From CAVSQX01 sp963730225 (GTDB lineage Bacteria > Planctomycetota > Phycisphaerae > Tepidisphaerales > Tepidisphaeraceae): DNA of 64,000 bases. Shown here piece by piece: positions 55,184 to 63,689 of the stretch (positions within the stretch are counted from its first letter, which is position 1; each line of letters opens with the position of its first letter). The stretch covers positions 186,001 to 250,000 of the forward strand of contig CAVSQX010000003.1 of the NCBI GenBank assembly GCA_963730225.1, read 5' to 3'. The notes beneath the pieces are model-generated. The model did no database searches, had not been told where the DNA came from, and saw only the letters and a program-made list of their open reading frames with translations. The translations under genes and the position numbers were made by a program.

Positions 55184-56060
55184 ATGAGCCCAACCGCCAT
55201 CACAACCCTGTCGATTCTGGCTGCGATAGTCGTCGCTTTCCTAGTGCGGCGGCGGGTGCTGAGATCGGTCTGGGGCATCGATCCGAAAAGCCCGTCGCTG
55301 GATTGGCGGCAGCGCGTTGAGCTGCGCTTCCAGCAGTTGAGCCCGCCCGTCTGGGTGTTCGCGCGGTTCAAGCTGCGGCTCGATGCGATGTTTCGTGAGT
55401 TGCCGCCGCTGTTGAGCGAGGCGGCGAATCTGCGAACGGCGCTGGATGTCGGCTGTGGAAACGGCGTCGCGGCGTGCGCGCTGCTGGAATGGCATCCGGC
55501 ACTGAAGCTGTACGGCGTCGACCCAAATCCGAAACGAGTTGCGATAGCCTTGCGCGGTTGCGGATCGGGGCGAGATTCGTGTCGGGAAAGCGCCGGATTT
55601 GGAACTGCCGTGGATTTCGTCGCCGGTCGATGCGGTTTTCGTGCTGGATGTGATTCACTATCTCGACGATGCCGCGCTCGATCTGACGCTGCGGCGGGTT
55701 CGCGCCCGCCTCGATGACGGTGGATGTCTGTTCATCCGCGCTTCGATGCCGCCGGCGGGAATCGGTTCGCTGCGGTTCAATCTGTATCGAATCGCGCGCG
55801 GGCTGGGTGGAATCGCGGTTTATTTTCGGCCCGTCGAGCAGATCGAGCAGGCGCTTTCCGCGGCGGGTTTTCGTGTGACCCGGTCGCAGATTTCCGGCGC
55901 GAATTTGGAACTGCATTGGTTCGTCGCCGTCGCCCAGCCGGGTCAGAATTCACCGGTGAACGCGGCTCAGAATCAGAAAAATCAACAGCAGCACGACGGC
56001 GACGTGGGCGAGAATCACCTCGACGGCCCGGTGGTGAATGAACTCGTTCCACCGCTGTAG
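55184..56060 (+). CDS. Membrane-anchored class I methyltransferase, frameshifted near 55551
   Basis: A short N-terminal transmembrane helix (ITTLSILAAIVVAFLV) precedes TALDVGCGNGVAACALL (SAM motif I) and LYGVDPNPKRVAIAL. One extra base in 55551-55556 must be removed to reach EIRVGKAPDLELPWISSPVD and VFVLDVIHYLDDAALDLTLR. The corrected length is near 291 residues, but the last 30 residues look non-coding and overlap the GT25 gene, so the true end may be earlier. The methyl acceptor is unknown; clusters of this sort often methylate the aryl head group. Divergent from fabG. Confidence 0.75.
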
Positions 56061-56699
56061 CCGGGCCAGCCCGCCGAGCCATCGGCGGGTGCGGTCGAGC
56101 GATTCCATTTTGGAATTGTCCGACGGCGAGTTGCTCTGAAATGCCAGCGCCGGGTAACAGGCGTACAATGCGTCATCGTTCAGATCGCGCAGCAAATCGT
56201 CGAAGGCGATTCCCGACCAGGAATGAGAGAGCAGCGTTAGGGCGAATTCACGATTCAGAATGTAGGCGTGGGCCGCACAGCGAAATCGCACGCGCAGCAC
56301 GGATGGGAACTTCGTTTTTCGAGAGGAGCGTACGAAACATCCGAGAAAAAAGATGTGCCAGTTTGCATCGACCCGCAGGAATTCGATCGATCGCGCCAGA
56401 ACGGTGGATGAGAATCGGGGGAATTCGACATCGTCTTCAAAAATCAGAATTCGCTGCCCGCCGGCTTCGAGCGCGCTGCGAAGGCAAGCCAGGTGCGATT
56501 CAAAAATACCCTGCTCGCTGTTGGTGGGGTGCTTCTCGACCAGGAAAAACTGGACGCGCCCGGCCAGTCCCACCCGGGCAAATTCCCGTTGGGCGTTTTG
56601 CCGGCGGTCGGTACGCTGGGTGACGGAAATGCAGTAGATTCGGTCAAAAAAGTCCCACGGCGTTGCCGATGATTCCCGGGCGCTCTGGCCGGTGTCCAT
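55950..56699 (-). CDS. Glycosyltransferase family 25
   Basis: A 249-residue LPS-type glycosyltransferase. FDRIYCISVTQRTDRRQNAQ, SEQGIFESHLACLRSALEAG and ILIFEDDVEFP (DxD-type EDD) are GT25 signatures. The C-terminus carries a hydrophobic helix (ILAHVAVVLLLIFLIL), suggesting membrane association. The ATG at 56699 fits. It likely adds a sugar to an envelope lipid or polyene head group; the acceptor is not known. It overlaps the methyltransferase 3' end by 111 bases, which may reflect a misplaced stop there. Confidence 0.8.
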   Translation of the reverse strand: MDTGQSARESSATPWDFFDRIYCISVTQRTDRRQNAQREFARVGLAGRVQFFLVEKHPTNSEQGIFESHLACLRSALEAGGQRILIFEDDVEFPRFSSTVLARSIEFLRVDANWHIFFLGCFVRSSRKTKFPSVLRVRFRCAAHAYILNREFALTLLSHSWSGIAFDDLLRDLNDDALYACYPALAFQSNSPSDNSKMESLDRTRRWLGGLARLQRWNEFIHHRAVEVILAHVAVVLLLIFLILSRVHR

Positions 56700-56770
56700 G
56701 ACGGAGGATATGGTCACTTTTTTGGCCCTGGCTCGCGGACGCAATTTGCCGTAAGCATGGAAAGATAGCG

Positions 56771-57151
56771 TTGAACGAATTGCTGTACAAGATCGGTCTG
56801 CGGCTGGGGCGGGTGGGATTCGTCAAAAAGGCGATCGCGGATCGCGCCGATCTTTCCGCGTTCCGCAAACGCCCGACGTTCCGCATTCTCTTTGGCGTTT
56901 TTCTCATCGGCTTCAGCTACGTGATCTGCTGGCCGGCCATCACCGCGCTGGGCGCGATCGCCGCTCACCAGCGAAAGCCTCTTCTGTTTGCCCTGGGCGG
57001 CCCGACGCTTTATGGGCTGTCGCACCTGTGTTTCATCGCGGGGATGGCCCTGTCGGGCGCCGAATACTCGGTGATCTTTCTGCGCTGGGCCGCTCGCGTC
57101 GGCGTTGAAAGGCTTCTCAAGTTCGGTCCTGCCACAGATCAAAGAAGTTGA
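56771..57151 (+). CDS. Small inner-membrane protein of the cluster
   Basis: A 126-residue membrane protein with three probable transmembrane segments (FRILFGVFLIGFSYVICWPA, AITALGAIAAHQRKPLLFAL and LSHLCFIAGMALSGAEYSV). It begins at TTG 56771 with GGAAAG nine bases upstream. Its neighbours suggest a place in export or lipid attachment. Polyene clusters often carry a small membrane protein (COG4648-like), but I cannot confirm that this is one. It converges with and overlaps the acyltransferase by 35 bases. Confidence 0.6.
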   Translation: MNELLYKIGLRLGRVGFVKKAIADRADLSAFRKRPTFRILFGVFLIGFSYVICWPAITALGAIAAHQRKPLLFALGGPTLYGLSHLCFIAGMALSGAEYSVIFLRWAARVGVERLLKFGPATDQRS

Positions 57152-58043
57152 AGAACTGCCAGGGATATTGCCCCGTGAATCGGGCAATGCAGTCGATGTA
57201 GCTCTGTGCATACGGCGTGTAACTTTGAGCGTCGCGGCCCAATCCGGGCGGCACCGCGATCACACCGGCGAGCCGAAATTCGTAGCGACACTCGGCCACG
57301 CGCGGCACGACGACGACCAGCACCGGCGCTCCCGTCGCCGACGCCAGGCGATAGGCCGTGATTGGAAGCCGCACCGCTCCGCCGAGAAACTGCACCGATG
57401 CGACGTTTTGTTCATCACCGAAAGTGCGATCGCCCATCATCGAGACGATTTGGCCGCCCAGCAGCGCATCGGTCATCTCGATGACGCCGGCCAATCCGCT
57501 GCGAGGATCGATCAGGCCGACCGATGGAGGAACCGCGTTGGCGGCGTCGAGGGGTTCGGGAATTCGCAGGACCGAAACGCGCTTGGAATAATTCTTCAGC
57601 GACGGCAAACTCGCCTGCCAGGAACCGACATGAGCGTGGAGCAGGATCAAACCGTTTTCGCCGGCGGCCAGTTCCATCAGCCGATCGTGGTCTGGCGAAG
57701 TCAGGGTCACCGAATCGGGCCCGAGAATCTGCGGCAAGATGGCGTCGATCAGCGTGGCGCTGAATGTTCGCACGAGCCGAAAGGTATCGAGAAATCGGCG
57801 CAGAATTCCGCGGTGCTCGGGGAATCGCCGAGCCAGATAATGCCGGCAGCGCCGGCGAATCGACGGATAAAACAGCACGTACCAGAAGCTGGCCATGTAC
57901 GCCCAGTGGTAGGCGGGCCGTTTGCCGCCGATGCGGATAAGCCAGTAGAAAAACCGGCGTTGCCAGCCGACGCCGATTCCCTGTTGCCGCCATTGGGTCG
58001 GGGCGTCGGGCGGCTGGGAGGTGTTTCGTGAGTCTTCCGTCAC
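57117..58043 (-). CDS. LpxL/HtrB-like lysophospholipid acyltransferase
   Basis: About 308 residues from GTG 58043 (start uncertain; a TTG at 58130 would be longer). It resembles lipid-A late acyltransferases of polyene clusters: RFFYWLIRIGGKRPAYHWAY, FYPSIRRRCRHYLARRFPEH, NGLILLHAHVGSWQASLPSL, SMMGDRTFG and GAPVLVVVVPR. The canonical HX4D/E catalytic motif appears as HVGSWQ, with Gln where the acidic residue is expected. That could mean altered catalysis or a shifted function. Such enzymes attach acyl or polyene chains to lipid acceptors. Confidence 0.75.
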   Translation of the reverse strand: MTEDSRNTSQPPDAPTQWRQQGIGVGWQRRFFYWLIRIGGKRPAYHWAYMASFWYVLFYPSIRRRCRHYLARRFPEHRGILRRFLDTFRLVRTFSATLIDAILPQILGPDSVTLTSPDHDRLMELAAGENGLILLHAHVGSWQASLPSLKNYSKRVSVLRIPEPLDAANAVPPSVGLIDPRSGLAGVIEMTDALLGGQIVSMMGDRTFGDEQNVASVQFLGGAVRLPITAYRLASATGAPVLVVVVPRVAECRYEFRLAGVIAVPPGLGRDAQSYTPYAQSYIDCIARFTGQYPWQFFNFFDLWQDRT

Positions 58044-58151
58044 GCCGCCGATGAGTTTGGCAAATCCGACGACGTTGGTCCAACGATGGCCGTTTGTGTT
58101 CGATCCGGTGGATTTGTAAACTTCCCTCAAAAGGGGCGCACGAGGGCCGAA

Positions 58152-58427
58152 ATGATTGAGATGACGGAAGAGCAGATGATCGAGGCGGTCAACCAGGTGT
58201 TCATCGATTCCTTCGAGATTCCGCCCGAGCAGATCAAGCCGGAAGCGCAGATTTTCGCCGATCTGGGGCTGGATAGCCTCGACGTCGTCGATCTGGTCGC
58301 CGCGATGCAGAAAAAGCTCAACGTGCAGCTGCGCGACGACGAGCGCGTCCGCACCATTCGGACCATGGGCGATCTATACAGCTACCTTAAAATTCTCCGA
58401 ACCGAACAGCTAAAAGGCGTGAGTTGA
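58152..58427 (+). CDS. Acyl carrier protein
   Basis: A 91-residue ACP with the phosphopantetheine-attachment motif DLGLDSLDVVDLV (Ser within DSL) and a typical four-helix acidic sequence. ATG at 58152 has GAGG upstream; a longer ORF (from 58086) adds a non-homologous leader. TGA overlaps the downstream acyltransferase start as TGATG. It is the carrier of the growing chain in the cluster. It heads the plus-strand operon ACP-PlsC-SPASM/DH-LolA-MMPL-lipoprotein. Confidence 0.9.
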   Translation: MIEMTEEQMIEAVNQVFIDSFEIPPEQIKPEAQIFADLGLDSLDVVDLVAAMQKKLNVQLRDDERVRTIRTMGDLYSYLKILRTEQLKGVS

Positions 58428-59203
58428 TGCAGCGGGAGCCGGCACCAGCCCGGGGATTGCTTTCGATCATTTCGTTCCTGTGGCTCAATCTGTTTTTCTG
58501 GACAATCGCGCCGCTGGTGACGGTGATTTTCGTGACCGGCGGCGCGATTTACGCCAGCCTGTTTTTGCTGTTCACCCGCAGCATCCGCCGCACCCAGTGG
58601 GTCATCCGCCGCAGCATCAGCCATTACGGCGCGACGATCCTGAAACTCGGCTGGCCGCTGGTGACGGTTCGCTACGTCGACCACGCTCCCGATGCCAAGC
58701 CGCCGTTTGTGTTCGTCTGCAATCACCGCTCCGCTTCGGATGCGTTTCTGATGGCCTGTCTTCCCTTCGAGTGCATTCAGGTTCTGAACAACTGGCCCGG
58801 GCGGATTCCGATCTTCAACCTGATCGGCCATCTGGCGGAATATCTGCGCGTTCGGGAAATTCCGTTCGACGAATTTGTGCGGCGCGGATCGAAGCTGCTG
58901 GGCGAAGGCGTGTCGATCATCACGTTTCCCGAAGGCACGCGCTCCGGCTCGCGCCGGCTTGGGCCGTTTCACGGGTCCGCCTTTCGCCTGGCCCAGCACG
59001 CCGGGGCGCCGATCGTTCCGTTGGCCATCTCCGGGAACGAAAATATTCCCCCGCGCGGTTCGATGCTGCTGCGGCCGGGAAAAATCGTCGTCTCGAAACT
59101 TCCCGCGGTAACCAGCGAGCAATTCAAGGAGATGAGCGGATATAAACTCAAGACCTTGGTGCGGGAAAGAATTCGGCAGCATCTGGATGCCCAGCCCGCG
59201 TGA
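58427..59203 (+). CDS. PlsC-type 1-acylglycerol-3-phosphate acyltransferase
   Basis: A 258-residue acyltransferase with an N-terminal hydrophobic segment (LWLNLFFWTIAPLVTVIFVT). Motifs: CNHRSASDAF (block I, HX4D), IPFDEFVRRGSKLLGEG, FPEGTRSGSRRLGPFHG (block III) and IVPLAIS (block IV). It transfers an acyl (or polyene) chain to a lipid acceptor. ATG overlaps the ACP stop (TGATG), implying that the ACP supplies its chains directly. The end overlaps the next gene's start by about 17 bases. Confidence 0.9.
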   Translation: MQREPAPARGLLSIISFLWLNLFFWTIAPLVTVIFVTGGAIYASLFLLFTRSIRRTQWVIRRSISHYGATILKLGWPLVTVRYVDHAPDAKPPFVFVCNHRSASDAFLMACLPFECIQVLNNWPGRIPIFNLIGHLAEYLRVREIPFDEFVRRGSKLLGEGVSIITFPEGTRSGSRRLGPFHGSAFRLAQHAGAPIVPLAISGNENIPPRGSMLLRPGKIVVSKLPAVTSEQFKEMSGYKLKTLVRERIRQHLDAQPA

Positions 59204-60668
59204 TCGATGCCCGGAGCGGACTTTGCACGGCGATTGTTCAATTCGAGTCGGCTCGCCACGGTTCACCGCCGACGAAATCTCCGCCTGCGCGGCGGCCAAG
59301 GGACTGCTCAGCGTTGAAATGGACCTCGCTGTTGCCGGACCGTGCGGATGCATCGCCTGCCGATCTACGCCGCAAGCCGGCGGCAACGCGCTATCGGTCG
59401 CTGAGATTCTTTCACTGCTCGATCAGGCTCGGCAGCTCGGCGCTCGCCGCTGCATTCTGGTCGACAGCGAACCGGTTTCGCATCCCGATCTTTTCCAGCT
59501 CATCGACGAAATCCAAAAGCGAGGGATGCAGATCGAATTGTTCGTGGGCGATTCCGCCGTTACGCCGTCCAGCGCCGAGTTTTTCCACCAGCGCCACGTC
59601 GCACTGGTTCTGAAGAACCATGCACCGCAGAAATCCGGATTGACCGCTTTGCGGGAAGCTGGTTATGGACGCTCGTCCGATTTGGAATTGGCCATGGCGA
59701 TTGAAATCTCCGCGGAAAATCTGCACGAAATCCCGGCGATATGGCGATGGGCGCGATCAGAGAACATCGAGCCGCGCGTTCAGATCATCACGCCACGCCA
59801 AGAGGCCGGCGGCCGCGCGACGATCGTTCCTGCGGATCGAGCGAAGAAATTATTTGAGGAATTAGGGGACATTGACAGCCGCGAATTTCAGCGGCCCTGG
59901 TCCATTCCACCGTCGCTGATGGGCCGATCCTGCAATCGCCATTTGTACGCCTGCCACGTCACGCCGTGCGGAGCAATTTTCGCCTGCGTCGGCGTGACCA
60001 TTCCCCTGGGCAACATCCGAGTTTCGCCACTTCGGGACATTCTGCACATCAGCGAAGTGCTGGAAAATCTGCGCGTCTTCGGCCAGAACATCAAGGAGCC
60101 GTGCCGCACGTGCTGCAAAAGCACCGATTGCTACGGCTGCCGCGGGGCGGCGTATCAGCTCACCGGCGACTATCTCGCCGGCGATCAGCTCTGCTGGAAA
60201 GCCGACGGTGTTGTCATGGAATCGCTGCCGTTCGCCGTCGACACGCTGATTCCGCACGGCCCGTCGATTCGCGTCGTGGATCGCCTGGTGCGCGTCGGCG
60301 AGGGCGTCGTCCAAACCGGATTTCTGGTTCGCCAGCCTTCGCCGCTGGTGGACTCATCGGGTGAAGTTGACGAGCTGGCTTTCATCGAGATGATCGCGCA
60401 GTCGTTTGCCGCGTGCCACGGTTTTCCGATGACCGAAGGCCAGCGCCTCGTCAGCCGCGGGTTGTTGCTGGGCGTGCGGGACATGGTTGTTTCCGGCCGA
60501 GCCCGCGTCGGTGATCAGCTGATTGTCACGATTCACAAAAACACTCGCTTCGGGGATTTCGGGGTGATCGACGGTGAAATCCATCACCGCGACGGCCGGC
60601 CCGTCGCCGCCGCCCAGATCAAGATTTGGCGGGCCAATTCGGATTTCTTCCAGGACGCTGTTCCATGA
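59187..60668 (+). CDS. Radical-SAM/SPASM-like protein fused to FabZ-type dehydratase
   Basis: A 493-residue two-part protein. Residues 25-340 look like a radical-SAM/SPASM protein: LSVEMDLAVAGPCGCIAC carries three Cys as CxCxxC (53, 55, 58), not the canonical CxxxCxxC. The SPASM-like segments are CNRHLYACHVTPCGAIFACV and CRTCCKSTDCYGCRGAA (Cys 249-318). Residues 350-490 are a hot-dog dehydratase with PHGPSIRVVDRLV (His357) and DELAFIEMIAQSF (Glu401), the FabZ catalytic pair. The dehydratase part fits the cluster; the N-terminal part may be degenerate. ATG at 59187 overlaps PlsC; GTG 59200 is out of frame. ATGA overlap with LolA. Confidence 0.78.
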   Translation: MPSPRDRCPERTLHGDCSIRVGSPRFTADEISACAAAKGLLSVEMDLAVAGPCGCIACRSTPQAGGNALSVAEILSLLDQARQLGARRCILVDSEPVSHPDLFQLIDEIQKRGMQIELFVGDSAVTPSSAEFFHQRHVALVLKNHAPQKSGLTALREAGYGRSSDLELAMAIEISAENLHEIPAIWRWARSENIEPRVQIITPRQEAGGRATIVPADRAKKLFEELGDIDSREFQRPWSIPPSLMGRSCNRHLYACHVTPCGAIFACVGVTIPLGNIRVSPLRDILHISEVLENLRVFGQNIKEPCRTCCKSTDCYGCRGAAYQLTGDYLAGDQLCWKADGVVMESLPFAVDTLIPHGPSIRVVDRLVRVGEGVVQTGFLVRQPSPLVDSSGEVDELAFIEMIAQSFAACHGFPMTEGQRLVSRGLLLGVRDMVVSGRARVGDQLIVTIHKNTRFGDFGVIDGEIHHRDGRPVAAAQIKIWRANSDFFQDAVP

Positions 60669-61327
60669 AAACCGCTGTTGTCGCATCGTCGTTGTTTCTG
60701 CTTGCCGTGATTTCCCCTGCGGCCACCACCGAGCCGGCGGCGCCCACGACGCAACTCTCGGCGCAGCAGTTGGCGGACATCCAATCCAAATTGCACCAGG
60801 TGCAAAGCGTTCAAGCCGACTTCGTGCAGGAAAAGCGCCTGTCGATCATGAGTCACACGATCACCCTCAGCGGCCGATTCGCTCTGGCCAAACCCGACCG
60901 ATTCATCTGGATCGTCGACCAGCCGGTCCGCTACGCCATTCGCATTCAGGGCGAGGAAGTTCAGCAATGGGACCAGGACACGAACAAAGTCGAAACGAAT
61001 CATCTCGGCGGCGATCCGACGTTCAAAGCCGTCGCCAATCAGATGCAGGCCTGGTTTCTGGGCGATTACGAGGTGCTGGCGAAAAGCTACGACGTGCAAC
61101 TGTTAAGTGAAAAACCGTTGTCGCTGGGCTTCACCCCGGCGGCCGACTCGATGGTCGCCGCGGTGGTCAAGCACGTCGCCATCACCTTCGCGGAAGATGA
61201 GCGATACATCGACCAGATCGTCGTCGACGAAGTCGGCGGCGACAAAACGACGTTGAAATTCATCGGCGCACGTGTCAACGAGGCGGTTCCGGATGACGTT
61301 TGGAGGATGCCTCCAAATGAGCATTGA
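60665..61327 (+). CDS. LolA-like outer-membrane lipoprotein carrier
   Basis: A 220-residue exported protein. The signal peptide is MKTAVVASSLFLLAVISPAA. Mature sequence SVQADFVQEKRLSIMSHTIT and GRFALAKPDRFIWIVDQPVR is characteristic of LolA, the unclosed beta-barrel that ferries lipids through the periplasm. LolA paralogues are standard members of aryl-polyene clusters. ATG at 60665 overlaps the TGA of the preceding gene. The 3' end overlaps the exporter start by 11 bases. Confidence 0.88.
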   Translation: MKTAVVASSLFLLAVISPAATTEPAAPTTQLSAQQLADIQSKLHQVQSVQADFVQEKRLSIMSHTITLSGRFALAKPDRFIWIVDQPVRYAIRIQGEEVQQWDQDTNKVETNHLGGDPTFKAVANQMQAWFLGDYEVLAKSYDVQLLSEKPLSLGFTPAADSMVAAVVKHVAITFAEDERYIDQIVVDEVGGDKTTLKFIGARVNEAVPDDVWRMPPNEH

Positions 61328-63689
61328 CGGAATCGACGGGCGAGGAGGGAAAAAATGGATTGTGGTCTGCATTCTCGTCGCCGCCGCAATCTCCGCCGCC
61401 GGCTGGATGCGGCTGCGCATCGACAGCTCGCTGGTGCCGCTGCTCCCGCAGCACAGCCAGGCCCGTCAAACCGTTCTTTTTTTTCGTGATTCCAGCTTCG
61501 CCGACAAGGTGGTGCTCTGGTTCCGCCTGACTGGCAGCGGCACGTTGTCCGATCTCATCGCCGCCGCCGACGCGGCCGAAAAACGGCTCGATCCGAAGCT
61601 CATCAGCCAGGTCGTGCAGGCTCCGCGTCCCGCCGACGCCGTCGACCAGGCCGTCGCGCTGCTCGATCGAGCCGGTGAATTGCTGGACGAAAAAGATCTG
61701 GCCGATCTCGCCGCCGCCACGGGACCCGATGCGCTGAAAAAGCGAATGCGCGAATGCTACATGCAGTTAGTGCAGCCGCAGGGATCGTTCGTCGAGCAGA
61801 TTATCCGCCGCGATCCGCTTGGCATCAGTTCCCGAATTCTCTCCCGGCTCTTCGCGCTGACCAACGGGCTGGGATATCGCATGGAGATGAAGGACGGCCA
61901 CTTCGTCAATCCCGATGGCCGACAACTGCTTTTGATTCTGCAAACCTCCAGCTCGGCCGCCAGTCTTTCCGGTTCCCGGGCCGTCGCCGGCAATCTTGAG
62001 GAAATCTGTGCGGCCGCGCCGGCGGGGATTGATATCACCGCCATCGGCGCGCAGATTCACACCGCCCAAAACCAGGAAATGATGCAGCGTGATATCCACA
62101 TCGTCGGCCTGACCAACGCGGTGGCGTTTCTGCTGCTGTTTCTGGGGGTTTCCCGAGATTGGCGAGTCGCCGCGGTTTTTCTGCTGCCGGTGGTGACGAC
62201 GGCGCTGACGATCGGATTGTGCGCTCTGTTTTATCCCGATTTGTCCGCCATCATGGTTGGTCTGGCGTTCGCGATGGCCGGCAGCGCGGTTGATTACGGT
62301 GTTTTTGTTTACACCGCCGTTCGCTCCGGGCCCGCCGCCGAAAACCTCCGCCGCATCCGCCGGCCGCTGCTCATCAGCCATCTCACCACGCTGGGCGTCT
62401 TTGTGGCGTTTCTCTTCTCGCAAATCCCAGCCTATCGCCAGCTCGGCTACCTCACCGGCATTTCGCTGATTCTCTCGTTGCTGGCCGCGCTCTTCGTGCT
62501 GCCGAGATTTCTCAAGCCCGGCGGGAGAATCGTCGGGCTGAACCGTGGAATGTCGCTGCGGCGTTGGGGCAGGTACATGTTGCCGGTCACGGCGGTCGGC
62601 GCGGTTCTGCTGATCGACGCGGCCTTCATCGCCAAAAAAATCCAGTTCGATTCCGATATTTCCCGCCTCGACGGCGTCAGCCCCGCGGTGAAGCAGGCCG
62701 AAAAGGATTTTCAGCACAACTGGGGACAAAGCGACACGGAATTGGCACTGCTGGTCGTGACCGGCAATACTCGCGCCCAGGCCGAGAACGCCAACGATGC
62801 GGTCTATCATCGCATTCTCACCTCGCCGCGCTTTTCGGATCATCAATTCGTGTCATTGGCCAGTTTCTGGCCGTCGCCGGCGGCGCGCCAAGCCAATCTG
62901 AGGAGGTGGCGGCAATTCTGGTCGCCGCAGCGAACATCCCAGCTCCGCGCCGATCTGGCCGCCGCCGGGCAACCGTACGGGTTTTCCGCCGACGCCTTCG
63001 AGCCGTTTTTTCAGAGCCTGGCCAATGCTCCGCCGCCGCAGCCGCCGCAACTGCTTCAAGATCTGGAAGGCCAATTCGTCGCCCGTTCGGATGGCCAGTG
63101 GCAAATGCTCAATTATTTTCCCGACACGCCTTCCGACACCCAAGCCGCGACCGACCTGGTCGGCGACCGTCCCGACGTCGCCGTGGTTTCTCGCGGCGTT
63201 CTGACTCGCGCTTTTGAAAGCTACGCCGTCTCCGAATCGCATGTTCTTATCACGCTCAGCGCCCTGTTCGTCATCGCCGCTCTGCTTCTGCTGACGCGCA
63301 GCCTGGTTAAATCGCTGATCATTCTGCTGCCGGTCGTCTGCGGCTTTGTTGCGATGTTCGCGGTGTTGCAGAAGATGGGGCTGTCGATCAGCGTCATCAC
63401 GGTGGTCGGTTCGATCATCGTGCTGGCCCTGACCAGCGATTATGGCGTCTTCGCCCTCTACGCCTGGGAGGGGCACGAGACGATCCTCGGCCAGGCGATG
63501 GCGTCGATGCATCTGTGCTTTTTCGCCACCGTAACTGGAATGGTTGCGATGATTTTCGGCCAACATCCCGCCGTGTTCCAGATCGGGCTGAGCCTGACCA
63601 GCGGTCTGCTGGCGGGCTACCTGTCGGCGTTTGTCGCCATCCCGGCGATTTGTTTTCTCAAAGATCGCCGCGGCGCGGAAATAACATGA
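61317..63689 (+). CDS. MMPL/RND-family exporter
   Basis: A 790-residue exporter with two halves of transmembrane helices, each with a large extracytoplasmic loop. Segments: IVVCILVAAAISAAGW (TM1), VGLTNAVAFLLLFLGVSRDW (TM2 group), MVGLAFAMAGSAVDYGVFVY, ALLLLTRSLVKSLIILLPVV and IVLALTSDYGVFALYAWEGH. The pair of SAVDYGVF and TSDYGVF motifs places the proton-relay Asp in each half. Flexirubin and aryl-polyene clusters carry this class of exporter. GGAGG precedes the ATG at 61317. The stop overlaps the next start (ATGA). Confidence 0.88.
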   Translation: MSIDGIDGRGGKKWIVVCILVAAAISAAGWMRLRIDSSLVPLLPQHSQARQTVLFFRDSSFADKVVLWFRLTGSGTLSDLIAAADAAEKRLDPKLISQVVQAPRPADAVDQAVALLDRAGELLDEKDLADLAAATGPDALKKRMRECYMQLVQPQGSFVEQIIRRDPLGISSRILSRLFALTNGLGYRMEMKDGHFVNPDGRQLLLILQTSSSAASLSGSRAVAGNLEEICAAAPAGIDITAIGAQIHTAQNQEMMQRDIHIVGLTNAVAFLLLFLGVSRDWRVAAVFLLPVVTTALTIGLCALFYPDLSAIMVGLAFAMAGSAVDYGVFVYTAVRSGPAAENLRRIRRPLLISHLTTLGVFVAFLFSQIPAYRQLGYLTGISLILSLLAALFVLPRFLKPGGRIVGLNRGMSLRRWGRYMLPVTAVGAVLLIDAAFIAKKIQFDSDISRLDGVSPAVKQAEKDFQHNWGQSDTELALLVVTGNTRAQAENANDAVYHRILTSPRFSDHQFVSLASFWPSPAARQANLRRWRQFWSPQRTSQLRADLAAAGQPYGFSADAFEPFFQSLANAPPPQPPQLLQDLEGQFVARSDGQWQMLNYFPDTPSDTQAATDLVGDRPDVAVVSRGVLTRAFESYAVSESHVLITLSALFVIAALLLLTRSLVKSLIILLPVVCGFVAMFAVLQKMGLSISVITVVGSIIVLALTSDYGVFALYAWEGHETILGQAMASMHLCFFATVTGMVAMIFGQHPAVFQIGLSLTSGLLAGYLSAFVAIPAICFLKDRRGAEIT

